DNA of 64,000 nt. It comes from an uncultured beta proteobacterium (GTDB taxonomy: Bacteria; Pseudomonadota; Gammaproteobacteria; Burkholderiales; Burkholderiaceae_C). Numbering within the stretch: the stretch's first letter is position 1; each line of letters opens with the position of its first letter. The translations under genes and the position numbers were made by a program. The stretch covers positions 16,672-80,671 of the forward strand of contig CAJCCO010000141.1 of NCBI GenBank assembly GCA_903960915.1. The letters run 5' to 3'. Of this stretch, positions 18,050 to 27,261 are shown in pieces. Under the pieces are notes generated by a model. That model did no database searches. It saw only the letters and a list, made by a program, of their open reading frames with translations, and was not told where the DNA came from.

Positions 18050-19039
18050 ATGAAGATGTTGTCCCGCCGTCGCCAGTCGCTCGTAGCTGCATTGCTGGGG
18101 GCTTTGAGCCTGGCCTGCCCCTGGGGCGCGCAAGCGCAAAGCAGTTACCCCGACAAGCCCATGCGCTTTGTGGTGCCCTACCCCCCGGGCGGCGGCACTG
18201 ACGTGATTGCGCGCATTGTGCAAAACCGCTTGTCTGCGGCGCTGGGCCAGAACGTTCTGATCGACAACAAAGGCGGTGCGGGCGGCTCGCTCGGCTCCGA
18301 ACTGGTGGCCAAGGCCGCACCCGACGGTTACACCGTGCTGTTCACCCTGAGCTCGCACACCATCAACCCGGCCATTTACCCCAAGCTCTCGTTTGACACC
18401 ATCAAAGACTTCGAGCCAGTGGGCACGGTGGCCTCACTGCCGCAGATTTTGGTGGCCAACAATGCCCTGCCGGTACGCAACGTGGCCGAACTGATTGCAC
18501 TGGCCAAGGCCAAACCTGATTCGCTGTCGTTCGCCTCGGTAGGCAACGGTTCACCGGGCCACCTGGCGGGCGAATTGTTCAACCTGCGCACCAACACGCA
18601 AATCACCCACATTCCCTACCGGGGCGGTGGCCCGGCCGTGACCGACCTGATAGGCGGTCAGGTGCAGCTGCTGTGGGTGTCCATCCCGGCGGCGGCGCAG
18701 TTCGTCAAGGCCGGCAAGGTCAAGGCGCTGGCGGTGTCCACCCTCAAGCGCAGCACGGCTTTTCCGGATGTACCCACCATGCACGAGGCCGGCCTGACCG
18801 ACTTCGAGGTGGACTCCTGGTACGCCATGCTGGTGCCGGCCAAAACGCCCCGGCCCATCATTGACAAGCTGAACCGCGCGCTCAACACGGTATTGGCCGA
18901 GGCGCCCATTCGCAGCCAGTTGCTGGAGCAGGGCAGCGAAGCCGTCGGCGGCACGCCCGAGGCCCTGGGTAAAGTCATTGCCGCCGAGATTCCCAAATGG
19001 AACAAGCTGGTGAAAGACGCCAAAATCAAGGCCGATTGA
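18050..19039 (+). CDS. Bug family tripartite tricarboxylate-type solute-binding protein
   Basis: 329 aa periplasmic binding protein. The signal peptide is about residues 1-29 (ending AQAQ), followed by Bug hallmarks YPDKPMRFVVPYPPGGGTD and AAPDGYTVLF. CAGGAG lies 6 bases upstream of the ATG. Bug proteins normally feed TctAB-type membrane subunits, but none is encoded in the window. It may work with a distant TctAB or as a sensor. It lies between the IclR regulator and a SauS-like dehydrogenase, so the ligand is probably a small carboxy-sulfonate. Confidence 0.9.
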   Translation: MKMLSRRRQSLVAALLGALSLACPWGAQAQSSYPDKPMRFVVPYPPGGGTDVIARIVQNRLSAALGQNVLIDNKGGAGGSLGSELVAKAAPDGYTVLFTLSSHTINPAIYPKLSFDTIKDFEPVGTVASLPQILVANNALPVRNVAELIALAKAKPDSLSFASVGNGSPGHLAGELFNLRTNTQITHIPYRGGGPAVTDLIGGQVQLLWVSIPAAAQFVKAGKVKALAVSTLKRSTAFPDVPTMHEAGLTDFEVDSWYAMLVPAKTPRPIIDKLNRALNTVLAEAPIRSQLLEQGSEAVGGTPEALGKVIAAEIPKWNKLVKDAKIKAD

Positions 19040-19061
19040 ATTAATTAGCACGCCCTTACCC

Positions 19062-20492
19062 ATGCACACCCCCCAACAGCCCTACACCGAGAGCGCGACC
19101 GACAGCCTGGTCGCCGAGTTGGTCGCCCGTGCGCGCGCCGCCCAACAAATAGCTGAGGGCTACGACCAGGCCCGCGTGGACGAGTTGGTCAGCGCCGCCG
19201 GCTGGGCCATCATTGAGCCGGCCCGTAACCGCGCCTTGGCCGAGCTGGCGGTGGCCGACACCGGCGTGGGCAATGTGGACGACAAGATTCGCAAGAACCA
19301 CCGCAAGACCTTTGGCCTGTTGCGCGACCTGCAGGGCGCCAAATCTGTGGGCGTGCTGCATGACGACGCGGCCACCGGCATCACCGAAATTGCCCGCTCG
19401 GTGGGGGTGGTGTGCGCCATCACGCCCAGCACCAACCCGGCGGCCACACCGGCCAACAAGATCATCAACGCGCTCAAAGGGCGCAACGCCGTCATCGTGG
19501 CGCCTTCGCCCAAAGGCTGGTCTACCTGCGAGCGGTTGGTGCAGTACATCCACGCCCAGTTTGACTTGATTGGTGCGCCGCACGACCTGGTGCAGGTGCT
19601 GTCCTCGCCGGTCAACAAAGCGTCAACCCAGAGCCTGATGCGCCAATGCGACCTGGTGGTGGCCACCGGTTCACAGGCCAATGTGCGCGCCGCCTATGCC
19701 AGCGGCACGCCGGCGTTTGGTGTGGGCGCCGGCAACGTGGCCGGCATAGTGGACGAGAGCGCCGACCTGGCACTGTCCAGCGAGCGCATTCTGCGCTCCA
19801 AAACCTTTGACAACGCCACCAGCTGCTCCTCAGAGAACAGCCTGGTGCTGCTAGATGCCATTCGCGCCCCGGCCATTGCCGCTTTGTGCGCGCGCGGCGC
19901 GGTGCTGCTCAACGCCGCAGAAAAAGCGCAACTGCAGGCCGTGATGTGGCCTGACGGCAAGCTCTCGCCAGCCGTCATTGGGCAAAACGCGCAGGTGGTG
20001 GCACAGCGCGCCGGCTTGACCGCGATTGCCGCGCTGCAACCACGCCTGCTGCTGGTAGAAGAAGACCAAGTGGGCGAGGCCCACCCGTTCTCCGGCGAAA
20101 AACTGTGCCCAGTGCTCACGCTCTACGGCGCAAGCGACTTTACCGCCGCCATGCAGCAAGTGGCGCGCATTTACAGCTTTCAGGGCGCCGGCCACTCGGT
20201 GGGCTTGCACAGCGCGCACCCCGAGCGCGCCTTGCAACTTGGCCTGCACCTGCCGGTGTCGCGCGTGATCGTGGACCAGGCGCATGCCATTGCCACCGGC
20301 GGCAGCTTTGACAACGGCCTGCCGTTCTCGCTGTCCATGGGCTGTGGCACCTGGGGCAAAAACAATTTCTCCGAAAACATGAACTACCGCCACTACCTGA
20401 ACATCACGCGTATCTCGCGCCCCATCCCCGAGCGCCTGCCCAGCGAAGCGGCGATCTTTGGCGCCTACTTTGCCAAGTACGGCCAGACATGA
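19062..20492 (+). CDS. sauS: acylating aldehyde dehydrogenase, probable sulfoacetaldehyde dehydrogenase (SauS-like)
   Basis: 476 aa CoA-acylating aldehyde dehydrogenase (AdhE/EutE-type fold). Known SauS in Cupriavidus necator reduces sulfoacetyl-CoA to sulfoacetaldehyde with NADPH. Visible features are ITPSTNPAATPANKIINAL, the GAGNVAGIVD loop and the catalytic cysteine region FDNATSCSSEN. The C-terminal GCGTWGKNNFSENMNYRHYLN is the marker shared by these short acylating enzymes. It overlaps the CoA ligase gene by 4 bases. Succinate-semialdehyde or another acyl-CoA aldehyde is the alternative substrate; the ligase and exporter neighbours favour the sulfonate. Confidence 0.7.
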   Translation: MHTPQQPYTESATDSLVAELVARARAAQQIAEGYDQARVDELVSAAGWAIIEPARNRALAELAVADTGVGNVDDKIRKNHRKTFGLLRDLQGAKSVGVLHDDAATGITEIARSVGVVCAITPSTNPAATPANKIINALKGRNAVIVAPSPKGWSTCERLVQYIHAQFDLIGAPHDLVQVLSSPVNKASTQSLMRQCDLVVATGSQANVRAAYASGTPAFGVGAGNVAGIVDESADLALSSERILRSKTFDNATSCSSENSLVLLDAIRAPAIAALCARGAVLLNAAEKAQLQAVMWPDGKLSPAVIGQNAQVVAQRAGLTAIAALQPRLLLVEEDQVGEAHPFSGEKLCPVLTLYGASDFTAAMQQVARIYSFQGAGHSVGLHSAHPERALQLGLHLPVSRVIVDQAHAIATGGSFDNGLPFSLSMGCGTWGKNNFSENMNYRHYLNITRISRPIPERLPSEAAIFGAYFAKYGQT

Positions 20493-22030
20493 GCGCCACC
20501 GTTCGCACGCTGATCGAGGCCCAGGCCCGCCAGCGCCCGCAAGCCATTTATGCCTGCACCCCTCAGGAGCAGGCTCAGGCGGAGGGGCAGGGACCGGGCC
20601 AGGCCGCATTCACTTTTTCCGAGCTGGCGCGCTCTTGCCGCCAGACTGCCGCCTGGCTTTGCGCGCTGGGCTCGCAGCCGGGCGAGACGGTGTCCGTGGT
20701 CATGCCCAATGGTTTGCAAACGCTGCGCCTGTTGCTGGGCGCGCTGCACGGCGGCTGGTGCGTGAACCCGGTCAACCTGCTGTCCCAACCCGAGCAAATG
20801 CGCTACGTGCTGGAGCACTCCGACTGCACCGTGGTGCTGGCCAGCCCAGACTGGGCTGAGGCCGTGGCCAAAATCCTCACGCAGATAGCGCGCCCCATCA
20901 CCCTGCAGGTGTGCGACCCCGAGCGCAATGACTTGCCCCCGCAAGAACGGCTGACCCCGGCGCCGGCGCCCGAGGCCCTGGCGCTGCTGATGTACACCTC
21001 GGGCACCACTGGCGTGCCCAAAGGCGTGATGCTGACGCAAGCCAACCTGGCGGCCAACGCGCAAGCCATCAGCACCGAACATGCGCTCACCCCCAGCGAC
21101 CGCGTGCTGGCCGTGCTGCCGCTCTACCATATCAATGCCTTTGCTGTGACCATGCTCGCCCCCCTGGCGCACGGCGGCAGCCTGGCCATGCCGCCCAAGT
21201 TTTCAGCCGCGCGCTTTTGGCAACAAGCCGTACAGGCACGTTGCACCTGGATCAACGTGGTGCCCACCATGATCTCCTACCTGCTGGAGGGCGCACCGCC
21301 AGCGGGCGATACCTCGGGCCTGCGCTTTTGCCGCTCGGCCTCGGCCGCGTTGCCGCCCGACCACCTGCGGGCGTTTGAGCAGCGCTTTGGCATTGGCATC
21401 ATCGAGACCATGGGCCTGACTGAAACCGTGGCCCCATCGTTCTCCAACCCGCTGGCGCCTGCGCAGCGCAAGCTCGGCGCGGTGGGCCGGGCCTCGGGTG
21501 GCGAGGCCTGCGTTATCAACGCGCAGTTGCAAACGCTGCCCGACGGCGAGACCGGCGAGATTGCCATTCGCGGCCCCCACGTGATGCGCGGTTACTACAA
21601 AAACGAGGAAGCCACGCAAGCGGCCTTCACCCCCGACGGCTGGCTGCGCACCGGCGACCTGGGGCACCGTGACAGTGACGGTTTTTTCTTTGTCACCGGC
21701 CGCATCAAGGAGCTGATCATCAAGGGCGGCGAGAACATTGCGCCGCGTGAAATTGACGAGGCGCTGTTACGCCACCCCGCCGTGCTCGACGCTGCCGCTG
21801 TGGGTTTTCCTGACCGCCATTACGGGCAAGATATTTTGGTGTGCCTGGTGCTGCGCCCGGGCCACCACGTGCTTGATGACGAGCTGCGCGCCTTTTGCCT
21901 GGAACACCTGGGGCGCTTCAAAACACCCCGGCACTTTTGCCGGCTGGACGACCTGCCGCGCGGGCCGTCAGGCAAGGTGCAACGGCTCAAGCTGTTGAGC
22001 TTGCCAGCCTGTCAGGCCTTGCTTGGTTGA
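20489..22030 (+). CDS. sauT: AMP-forming acyl-CoA ligase, probable sulfoacetate-CoA ligase (SauT-like)
   Basis: 513 aa ANL-superfamily adenylating enzyme. The P-loop-like motif is MYTSGTTGVPKGV, A5-type MGLTETVAPSF, hinge GRIKELIIKGGENIAPREID, and C-terminal Lys in GPSGKVQR. SauT of C. necator activates sulfoacetate with ATP and CoA; the preceding SauS-like enzyme would reduce the product. It overlaps SauS by 4 bases and the TSUP gene by 8, so the three are translationally coupled. Another small carboxylate as substrate cannot be excluded. Confidence 0.7.
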   Translation: MSATVRTLIEAQARQRPQAIYACTPQEQAQAEGQGPGQAAFTFSELARSCRQTAAWLCALGSQPGETVSVVMPNGLQTLRLLLGALHGGWCVNPVNLLSQPEQMRYVLEHSDCTVVLASPDWAEAVAKILTQIARPITLQVCDPERNDLPPQERLTPAPAPEALALLMYTSGTTGVPKGVMLTQANLAANAQAISTEHALTPSDRVLAVLPLYHINAFAVTMLAPLAHGGSLAMPPKFSAARFWQQAVQARCTWINVVPTMISYLLEGAPPAGDTSGLRFCRSASAALPPDHLRAFEQRFGIGIIETMGLTETVAPSFSNPLAPAQRKLGAVGRASGGEACVINAQLQTLPDGETGEIAIRGPHVMRGYYKNEEATQAAFTPDGWLRTGDLGHRDSDGFFFVTGRIKELIIKGGENIAPREIDEALLRHPAVLDAAAVGFPDRHYGQDILVCLVLRPGHHVLDDELRAFCLEHLGRFKTPRHFCRLDDLPRGPSGKVQRLKLLSLPACQALLG

Positions 22031-22820
22031 GCTGGCCAGCTTCAGCGGCCTGACCTGGCTGCTTTGCCTGGGCGTGGTCTGCCTGGCCGGGGCGGTGCGC
22101 GGCTTTGCCGGCTTTGGGTTTTCTGCACTCAGCGTGTCGGCGCTGTCGCTGTTTCTGCCCCCCGCGCAGGTGATTCCGCCACTGCTCATGCTGGAGATTG
22201 CCGCCAGCATCACCCTCTTGCGCAGCGCCTGGAAAGACACCGACTGGGCCTGGCTGAGCTGGCTGATGCTGGGCAATGTGCTGTGCATTCCAGTGGGGCT
22301 GGCGCTGCTGAGCTACACCTCCGACACCACGGTGCGCTTGTTCATTGGCCTGCTGTTGCTGGTGGTGGTGAGCCTGCAACTGCGCGGTTTGCGCTGGACC
22401 GGCGCCCCGACGCGGCGCCTGCGCCTGGTCACGGGCTTGGTGTCGGGTCTGGTCAACGGCGTGGCCGCCATGGGCGGGCTGGTGGTGGTGGTGATGTTGA
22501 GCGCCTCGACCCTGTCGCCCCAGGTCATGCGCGCCACGCTGGTGCTGCTGTTTTTGTTCGGTGACATTTACGCCCTGCTGTGCGCTGGACTGATGCCCAC
22601 CAGCAGCCACCTGGGCGCGCCCTTGCTGGGCTGGGAAACCCTGCGCCTGGCGCTGGCCCTGCTGCCGCCCATGCTGCTGGGCATGGCGCTGGGGCAGCGC
22701 TTGTTTCAAGGGGTATCGCCCGAGCGCTTTCGCCGGTATGTGCTGCAACTGCTGTTGCTGCTGGCGCTGATCACCCTGACGCGCGCCGGCTGGCACCTGC
22801 TGCAGGTGCCCGCCCCTTAA
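22023..22820 (+). CDS. TSUP (TauE/SafE) family exporter, probable sulfite/sulfonate exporter
   Basis: 265 aa membrane protein with about eight hydrophobic segments. The TSUP signature repeats are visible (CLAGAVRGFAGFGFSALSV and its second-half counterpart GLVSGLVNGVAAMGG). TSUP members near sulfonate genes export sulfite or sulfoacetate. The start is a TTG at 22023, inside the ligase 3' end, because no ATG exists before the first helix. It ends in convergent overlap with the SulP gene. Export of sulfite released downstream of sulfoacetaldehyde is the simplest role. Confidence 0.82.
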   Translation: MVELASFSGLTWLLCLGVVCLAGAVRGFAGFGFSALSVSALSLFLPPAQVIPPLLMLEIAASITLLRSAWKDTDWAWLSWLMLGNVLCIPVGLALLSYTSDTTVRLFIGLLLLVVVSLQLRGLRWTGAPTRRLRLVTGLVSGLVNGVAAMGGLVVVVMLSASTLSPQVMRATLVLLFLFGDIYALLCAGLMPTSSHLGAPLLGWETLRLALALLPPMLLGMALGQRLFQGVSPERFRRYVLQLLLLLALITLTRAGWHLLQVPAP

Positions 22821-24577
22821 ACGGCGCCTGGCTGGCCCTGGCAGTTGGCAAACACCCGCACCTGGCAGGTAGCGCATACCGAGGGCTGCAAATGGCGCAA
22901 GACCTGGCCAATGACGTCGTCGCCGAGCTGGAAGAAGTGGTCGGCCCCAATGCCCTCGTAGGCACCGCATTGGCGCAGTGTGGCGAGCGGCTCTTCCTTC
23001 ATGTGAAAAATAAACAGGTCACCGCCCAGAGCGCGTCGGCGGCGCGTCTCTTGCAACAACCATTGCGCGCCTGCCAGGTCCATGAAGTTGATGCCTGAGG
23101 CCACCAGCAACACGTGGCGGTGCAGCGGCTGCTGCTCGTCCAACTGCTGCATGGCCTGCGCCAGGTGGTTGACGGCGCCAAAGTAGAGCGAGCCATTCAC
23201 GCGCACGATCTTGAGCTGCGGGCAATCGGGCAGGCCGGTGACGGCGCTGAAGGCGGGCGGGGTTTGGCCCGGCAGCGGCTTCACATCTTCCACCCCGGGT
23301 TGCGAGGTGCGGTGCACATAAAACAGGAAAGACAGCGCCACACCAATGTAGATAGCAAACTCCAGCTCAATGGTCAGCGTGGCCACAAAGGTGGCCAGCA
23401 GCACCAAGGTTTCACGCCGGCTGGCGCGCATGATCTCACCGGCATGGTGAAAGTCGAACAAGCCCCAGGCCACCACAAACAAAATGCCGGCCATGGCGGG
23501 AATCGGCAAGTACTTGGCCAGCGGCGCCAAAAACAGCATGATGCCCAACAGAAAGAAGGCAGAGAAGACGGCGGCCAGCGGTGTCTTGGCGCCGCTGGCG
23601 TAGTTCAGGCCGGTACGGTTGAATGAGCCGCTGGAGGCGTAGCCGGAGAAAAAACTGCCCACCAGGTTAGACAAACCTTGGCCCACAAACTCCTGGTTGC
23701 CGTCAATACGCTGGCCACTCTTGAGCGCCATGGCGCGTGCAATCGACACCGCCTCGGTCAGGGCCAGCAAGGCCACCGCGGCGGCAATGGGGGCCATCTG
23801 GCGCAGGGCCTCCAGTGAGAAATCCGGGCGCGACAACGGCGGCAAGCCAATGCTTAAAGCACCAATGCTGGCAATGCCGGTGTTGGCCGCGCCCAGCAGG
23901 TGGTTAAGCGCCAGCGCCACCAGGCTGCCCACCACCATGCCCACAATCATGTGGGGCAGGCGCGGCACCCAGCGCTTGGCCGCCACGCAGGCCAGCACCG
24001 TCACCACCGCCACGCTGGTGACCGCCCAGTTGATGGCACCAGCCTGCTCCACCAGGCCCTTGAGCACCTGCCAGACCGAGGCGCCACGCGGCAGGTCAAT
24101 GCCAAAGAAATTTTTCACCTGGCTGATCGCAATCAGCACCGCTGCGCCCGAGGTAAAACCCACCACCACGGTGTGCGACACAAAATTGATCAAGCTGCCC
24201 AGGCGCAACACCCCGAGCAGCAACTGGAAGATGCCAATCAAGAAGGTGAGGGTCAGCACCAGTTGCACATAGTTCGCACTGCCGGGCTCTGCCAGCGGGC
24301 TGATGGTGGCAAACACCACAATGGAAATGGCCGTGGTGGGGCCAGACACCAGATGCCAGGACGAACCCCACAGCGCCGCCACGATGGCGGGCAGCATGGC
24401 TGCGTACAAACCGTATTCAGGCGGCATGCCGGCAATGGTGGCAAAGGCCACTCCTTGCGGCACCAAAATCAGGCCGCCCGTTAAGCCGGCGATCAGGTCT
24501 GCGCGCAGTGTGCCGCGGTTAACCAGCGGCCACCAGTGTAAAAAAGGCAGCCAGCTGCGTGTCAATGAGCTCAACAT
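22817..24577 (-). CDS. SulP family anion permease with STAS domain
   Basis: 586 aa. The N-terminal SulP transporter domain covers about residues 10-410 (LIAGLTGGLILVPQGVAFA, then PPEYGLYAA, and NLVGSFFSGYASSGSFNRT). The STAS domain covers about 440-550 (VNGSLYFGAVNHLAQ; ASGINFMDLAGAQWL). The ATG at 24577 has AGGA a few bases upstream; a GTG at 24634 is in frame but weaker. Substrate is sulfate or another inorganic anion or bicarbonate. It meets the TSUP gene tail to tail with a 4-base overlap, consistent with an island handling sulfur oxyanions. Confidence 0.88.
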   Translation of the reverse strand: MLSSLTRSWLPFLHWWPLVNRGTLRADLIAGLTGGLILVPQGVAFATIAGMPPEYGLYAAMLPAIVAALWGSSWHLVSGPTTAISIVVFATISPLAEPGSANYVQLVLTLTFLIGIFQLLLGVLRLGSLINFVSHTVVVGFTSGAAVLIAISQVKNFFGIDLPRGASVWQVLKGLVEQAGAINWAVTSVAVVTVLACVAAKRWVPRLPHMIVGMVVGSLVALALNHLLGAANTGIASIGALSIGLPPLSRPDFSLEALRQMAPIAAAVALLALTEAVSIARAMALKSGQRIDGNQEFVGQGLSNLVGSFFSGYASSGSFNRTGLNYASGAKTPLAAVFSAFFLLGIMLFLAPLAKYLPIPAMAGILFVVAWGLFDFHHAGEIMRASRRETLVLLATFVATLTIELEFAIYIGVALSFLFYVHRTSQPGVEDVKPLPGQTPPAFSAVTGLPDCPQLKIVRVNGSLYFGAVNHLAQAMQQLDEQQPLHRHVLLVASGINFMDLAGAQWLLQETRRRRALGGDLFIFHMKEEPLATLRQCGAYEGIGADHFFQLGDDVIGQVLRHLQPSVCATCQVRVFANCQGQPGAV

Positions 24578-24725
24578 TATTCCTAGGTACTTACCCGAAT
24601 GCTCCGGGAGCAAGTGGGTGTCAACAGGCGCCACACCCAGCGGCGTTCACACCAGGCTCTCCAATGAAAAACTGTCATTTTGCGACTTTTATTGGGGATG
24701 GTGCTCTAGCAGTTTATAGAGATTT

Positions 24726-24758
24726 TCTGGCACTATGAAGGTCTGCATCTGGCCCTGT
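24726..24758 (+). promoter_or_regulatory. TauR/MocR-type direct-repeat site before tauA1
   Basis: Two related elements, TCTGGCACTAT (24726-24736) and TCTGGCCCTGT (24748-24758), start 22 bases apart, about two helical turns. The second is part of GCATCTGGCCCTGT, shared almost exactly with the promoters at 26100-26112 and 32169-32181. Direct repeats spaced this way are typical for MocR-family regulators. Confidence 0.6.
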
Positions 24759-24857
24759 GCGAAGAGATTTTTTTCGGCCAAACTGTTACTGCCCATCGGG
24801 TTGGCACGCTGGCCCTAAAAAAATGGCCGTGACATATTTATAAACAGGAGATCAAGA

Positions 24858-25868
24858 ATGGAAATGAAATTTTTACCCACGGTAACCAAAACCCTCGCCG
24901 GCTTGCTGCTCGCCGTCGGCCTGACCAGTGCTTATGCACAAACCAAAGAAGTCACCTTTGCGCACCAGGACATGCTGGTGCCACTGCGTACGGTCATGGA
25001 GTCGGGTGAGCTGGAAAAAGCCACCGGTTACAAAATTAACTGGCGCATGTTTGGCGGCGGTGGCGATGTCATCAAGGCCATGGCCTCAGGTGGCGTGCAA
25101 ATCGGCGAAGCCGGCTCCAGCCCCATCACTGCGGCGGCCAGCCAGGGCCAGGACATCAAACTCTTCTGGATTCTGGACGACATCGCGGATGCCGAAGCTT
25201 TGATCTCGCGCAATGGCGCTGGCATCAACAGTGTGAAAGACCTCAAAGGCAAAAAAGTGGCGACGCCCTTTGTCTCTACGGCGCACTACCAGTTGATGGC
25301 GATCATGAAGGTGGAGGGTGTTGATGCCAAGGGCGTCAACGTGATGAACATGCGGCCACCAGAAATTGCAGCGGCTTGGGAGCGTGGCGACATCGACGCG
25401 GCCTTCATCTGGGACCCCATCCTCTCCAAGATCAAAGGCAACGGCAAGACTATTGCGACCTCCAAGACCATTGGCGCCAAGGGTTTCCCAACCTTTGACG
25501 GCCTGGTGGTGAACGCCCAGTGGGCGAGCGAGAACGAGGCCTTCATGGTGGCGCTGGTCAAAGCCCTGGCCAAGGCCGACGGTGAATACCGCGCCAACAA
25601 AGCCAAGTGGACTGTGGACTCTCCGCAAGTCAAAGCTGTTGCCAAGTGGACCAAGGCTGACGCCAAAGACGTGCCGCCTTCCATGGCGCTGTACACCTTC
25701 CCCACTATGCAAGAGCAGATCGGACCCAAGTGGCTGGGCGGTGCAGCCGCCAAGGCCATGAGCACCACAGCTGACTTCTTGAAAGAACAGGGCCGTATCC
25801 AGGAAGTCAAGAAAGACTACTCGGCCTTCGTGACCGACGTCTACATCAAGAAAGCCATGGCCAAATAA
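24858..25868 (+). CDS. tauA: taurine-type ABC transporter substrate-binding protein, copy 1
   Basis: 336 aa periplasmic sulfonate-binding protein close to TauA. The signal peptide is about residues 1-24. The TauA core includes TFAHQDMLVPLRTVMESGEL, GGGGDVIKAMASGGVQIGEAGSSPI, ATPFVSTAHYQL and the C-terminal FLKEQGRIQEV. AGGAG stands 7 bases before the ATG. It is followed by a strong terminator, so it is transcribed separately from the second copy, to which it is highly similar throughout. The two copies differ in binding-site regions (MLVPLRT against MVFPYRT), hinting at different sulfonate ligands. Confidence 0.9.
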   Translation: MEMKFLPTVTKTLAGLLLAVGLTSAYAQTKEVTFAHQDMLVPLRTVMESGELEKATGYKINWRMFGGGGDVIKAMASGGVQIGEAGSSPITAAASQGQDIKLFWILDDIADAEALISRNGAGINSVKDLKGKKVATPFVSTAHYQLMAIMKVEGVDAKGVNVMNMRPPEIAAAWERGDIDAAFIWDPILSKIKGNGKTIATSKTIGAKGFPTFDGLVVNAQWASENEAFMVALVKALAKADGEYRANKAKWTVDSPQVKAVAKWTKADAKDVPPSMALYTFPTMQEQIGPKWLGGAAAKAMSTTADFLKEQGRIQEVKKDYSAFVTDVYIKKAMAK

Positions 25869-25891
25869 ACGCGCCTAACTGCGCAACCCCG

Positions 25892-25922
25892 AGGCGAAGC
25901 CACCAGGCTTCGCCTTTTTTTT
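25892..25922 (+). terminator. Rho-independent terminator after tauA1
   Basis: AGGCGAAGCC (25892-25901), loop ACCA, and GGCTTCGCCT (25906-25915) form a perfect 10-bp stem followed by a T run to 25922. It lies 24 bases after the tauA1 stop and separates it from tauA2. Confidence 0.92.
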
Positions 25923-26080
25923 GGCCCAAATCACGACTAGGGATATACCCGTAATCGCTTCGGTGCACTGAACGCGCCCAGCACTTTCCAGACGATGCGA
26001 CAGGGGTGGCACCTCCCCAATGAAAACTGCACCATTTTGTGGCGCCAGGTGGCACTACTCTTGTGCCATTTCTCTCTGGA

Positions 26081-26113
26081 ACTGGCCCTGTAAAAGCATG
26101 CATCTGGCTCTAC
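26081..26113 (+). promoter_or_regulatory. TauR/MocR-type direct-repeat site before tauA2
   Basis: ACTGGCCCTGT (26081-26091) and TCTGGCTCTAC (26103-26113) start 22 bases apart, matching the geometry before tauA1; a further TCTGG begins at 26075. The second element is embedded in GCATCTGGCTCTAC. It sits in the 360-base gap between the tauA1 stop and tauA2 start, whose remaining DNA shows no gene but repeats parts of the tauA1 leader (CCAATGAAAA near 26018). Confidence 0.6.
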
Positions 26114-26228
26114 TACAAGCGGTCCACTGCGTACAAACTCATATGCTCATGCGGTCAGGTTGTTAGCCCCCGGCTAGCATGGACTTGCAATCATGCACAC
26201 CCAATTTTTTTCAGAAAGATACCTCGCC

Positions 26229-27242
26229 ATGAAAATGACAATGCTCCCGGTTCTCGCCAAAACACTGGTCGGCCTGATGGTCGCCGTGGGCTTGTCCTCG
26301 GCTTTTGCGCAAGCCAAAAAAGAAGTGACCTTTGCCCACCAGGATATGGTGTTTCCCTACCGCACCGTGATGGAGTCCGGTGAGCTGGAAAAAGCCACGG
26401 GCTACAAAATTAACTGGCGCATGTTTGGCGGCGGTGGCGATGTCATCAAGGCCATGGCCTCCGGTGACGTGCACATTGGTGAAGTGGGCTCCAGCCCACT
26501 GGCAGCGGCTGCCAGCCAAGGTCAAGACATCAAGCTGGTCTGGATTCTGGACGACATCGCCAGCTCTGACGTGCTGGTGGCGCGCAATGGCTCCGGCGTG
26601 AACAGCTGGGCCGACCTCAAAGGCAAAAAAGTGGCGACCCCGTTTGTCTCCACCGCGCATTACTCCCTGATGGTGGGCATGAAGCTCAACGGCGTGGACA
26701 CCAAAGGCGTCAACGTGATGAACATGCGTCCGCCCGAAATCGCTGCGGCTTTTGAGCGTGGTGATATCGACGCCGCCTTCATCTGGGACCCCGTCATGTC
26801 CAAGATCAAACGCAACGGCAAAGCCATTGCCACCTCAGGCGATGTAGGCAAGCTGGGTTACCCCACGTTTGACGGCCTGGTGGTCAACGCCAAGTGGGCG
26901 GCTGAGCACAAAGACTTTGTTGTGGCGCTGATCAAGGCCATCTCCAAAGCCGACGCCGAGTACCGTACCAACGCCGCCAAATGGACGGTGGGTTCTGCCC
27001 CCATCAAAGCCGTGGCCAAGTGGACCAAAGCCGACGAAAAAGACGTGCCTGAAGCCATGGCGCAGTTTGTCTTCCCTGACAACAACGCCCAGCTGTCGGC
27101 TGCCTGGTTGGGTGGCGGTGCCGCCAAGACCCTGGCCAACACATCGGCCTTCTTGAAAGAGCAAGGCCGTTTGCAAGAAGTCAAGCCAGACTACAACGCC
27201 TTTATTGACACCAGCTACCTCAAAGAGGCGATGAAGAAGTAA
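26229..27242 (+). CDS. tauA: taurine-type ABC transporter substrate-binding protein, copy 2
   Basis: 337 aa paralogue of the preceding binding protein, with the same architecture. The signal peptide ends SSAFAQA, followed by EVTFAHQDMVFPYRT, GGGGDVIKAMASGDVHIGEV, ATPFVSTAHYSL and FLKEQGRLQEV. The ATG at 26229 was preferred to 26193 because it aligns with the copy 1 leader (MKMTMLPVLAKTLVG). It heads the tauA-tauB-tauC-ureohydrolase series, with an attenuator-like hairpin before tauB. It retains the TauA GSSPLAAAASQGQ stretch. Likely binds taurine or a guanidino analogue. Confidence 0.9.
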   Translation: MKMTMLPVLAKTLVGLMVAVGLSSAFAQAKKEVTFAHQDMVFPYRTVMESGELEKATGYKINWRMFGGGGDVIKAMASGDVHIGEVGSSPLAAAASQGQDIKLVWILDDIASSDVLVARNGSGVNSWADLKGKKVATPFVSTAHYSLMVGMKLNGVDTKGVNVMNMRPPEIAAAFERGDIDAAFIWDPVMSKIKRNGKAIATSGDVGKLGYPTFDGLVVNAKWAAEHKDFVVALIKAISKADAEYRTNAAKWTVGSAPIKAVAKWTKADEKDVPEAMAQFVFPDNNAQLSAAWLGGGAAKTLANTSAFLKEQGRLQEVKPDYNAFIDTSYLKEAMKK

Positions 27243-27261
27243 TTGCGCTTATTGCCTAAGC

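Noticed and set aside
24635..24857. Guanidine riboswitch before tauA1, given the ureohydrolase downstream
   Set aside because: I looked for guanidine-I-type conserved segments in this leader and did not see them.
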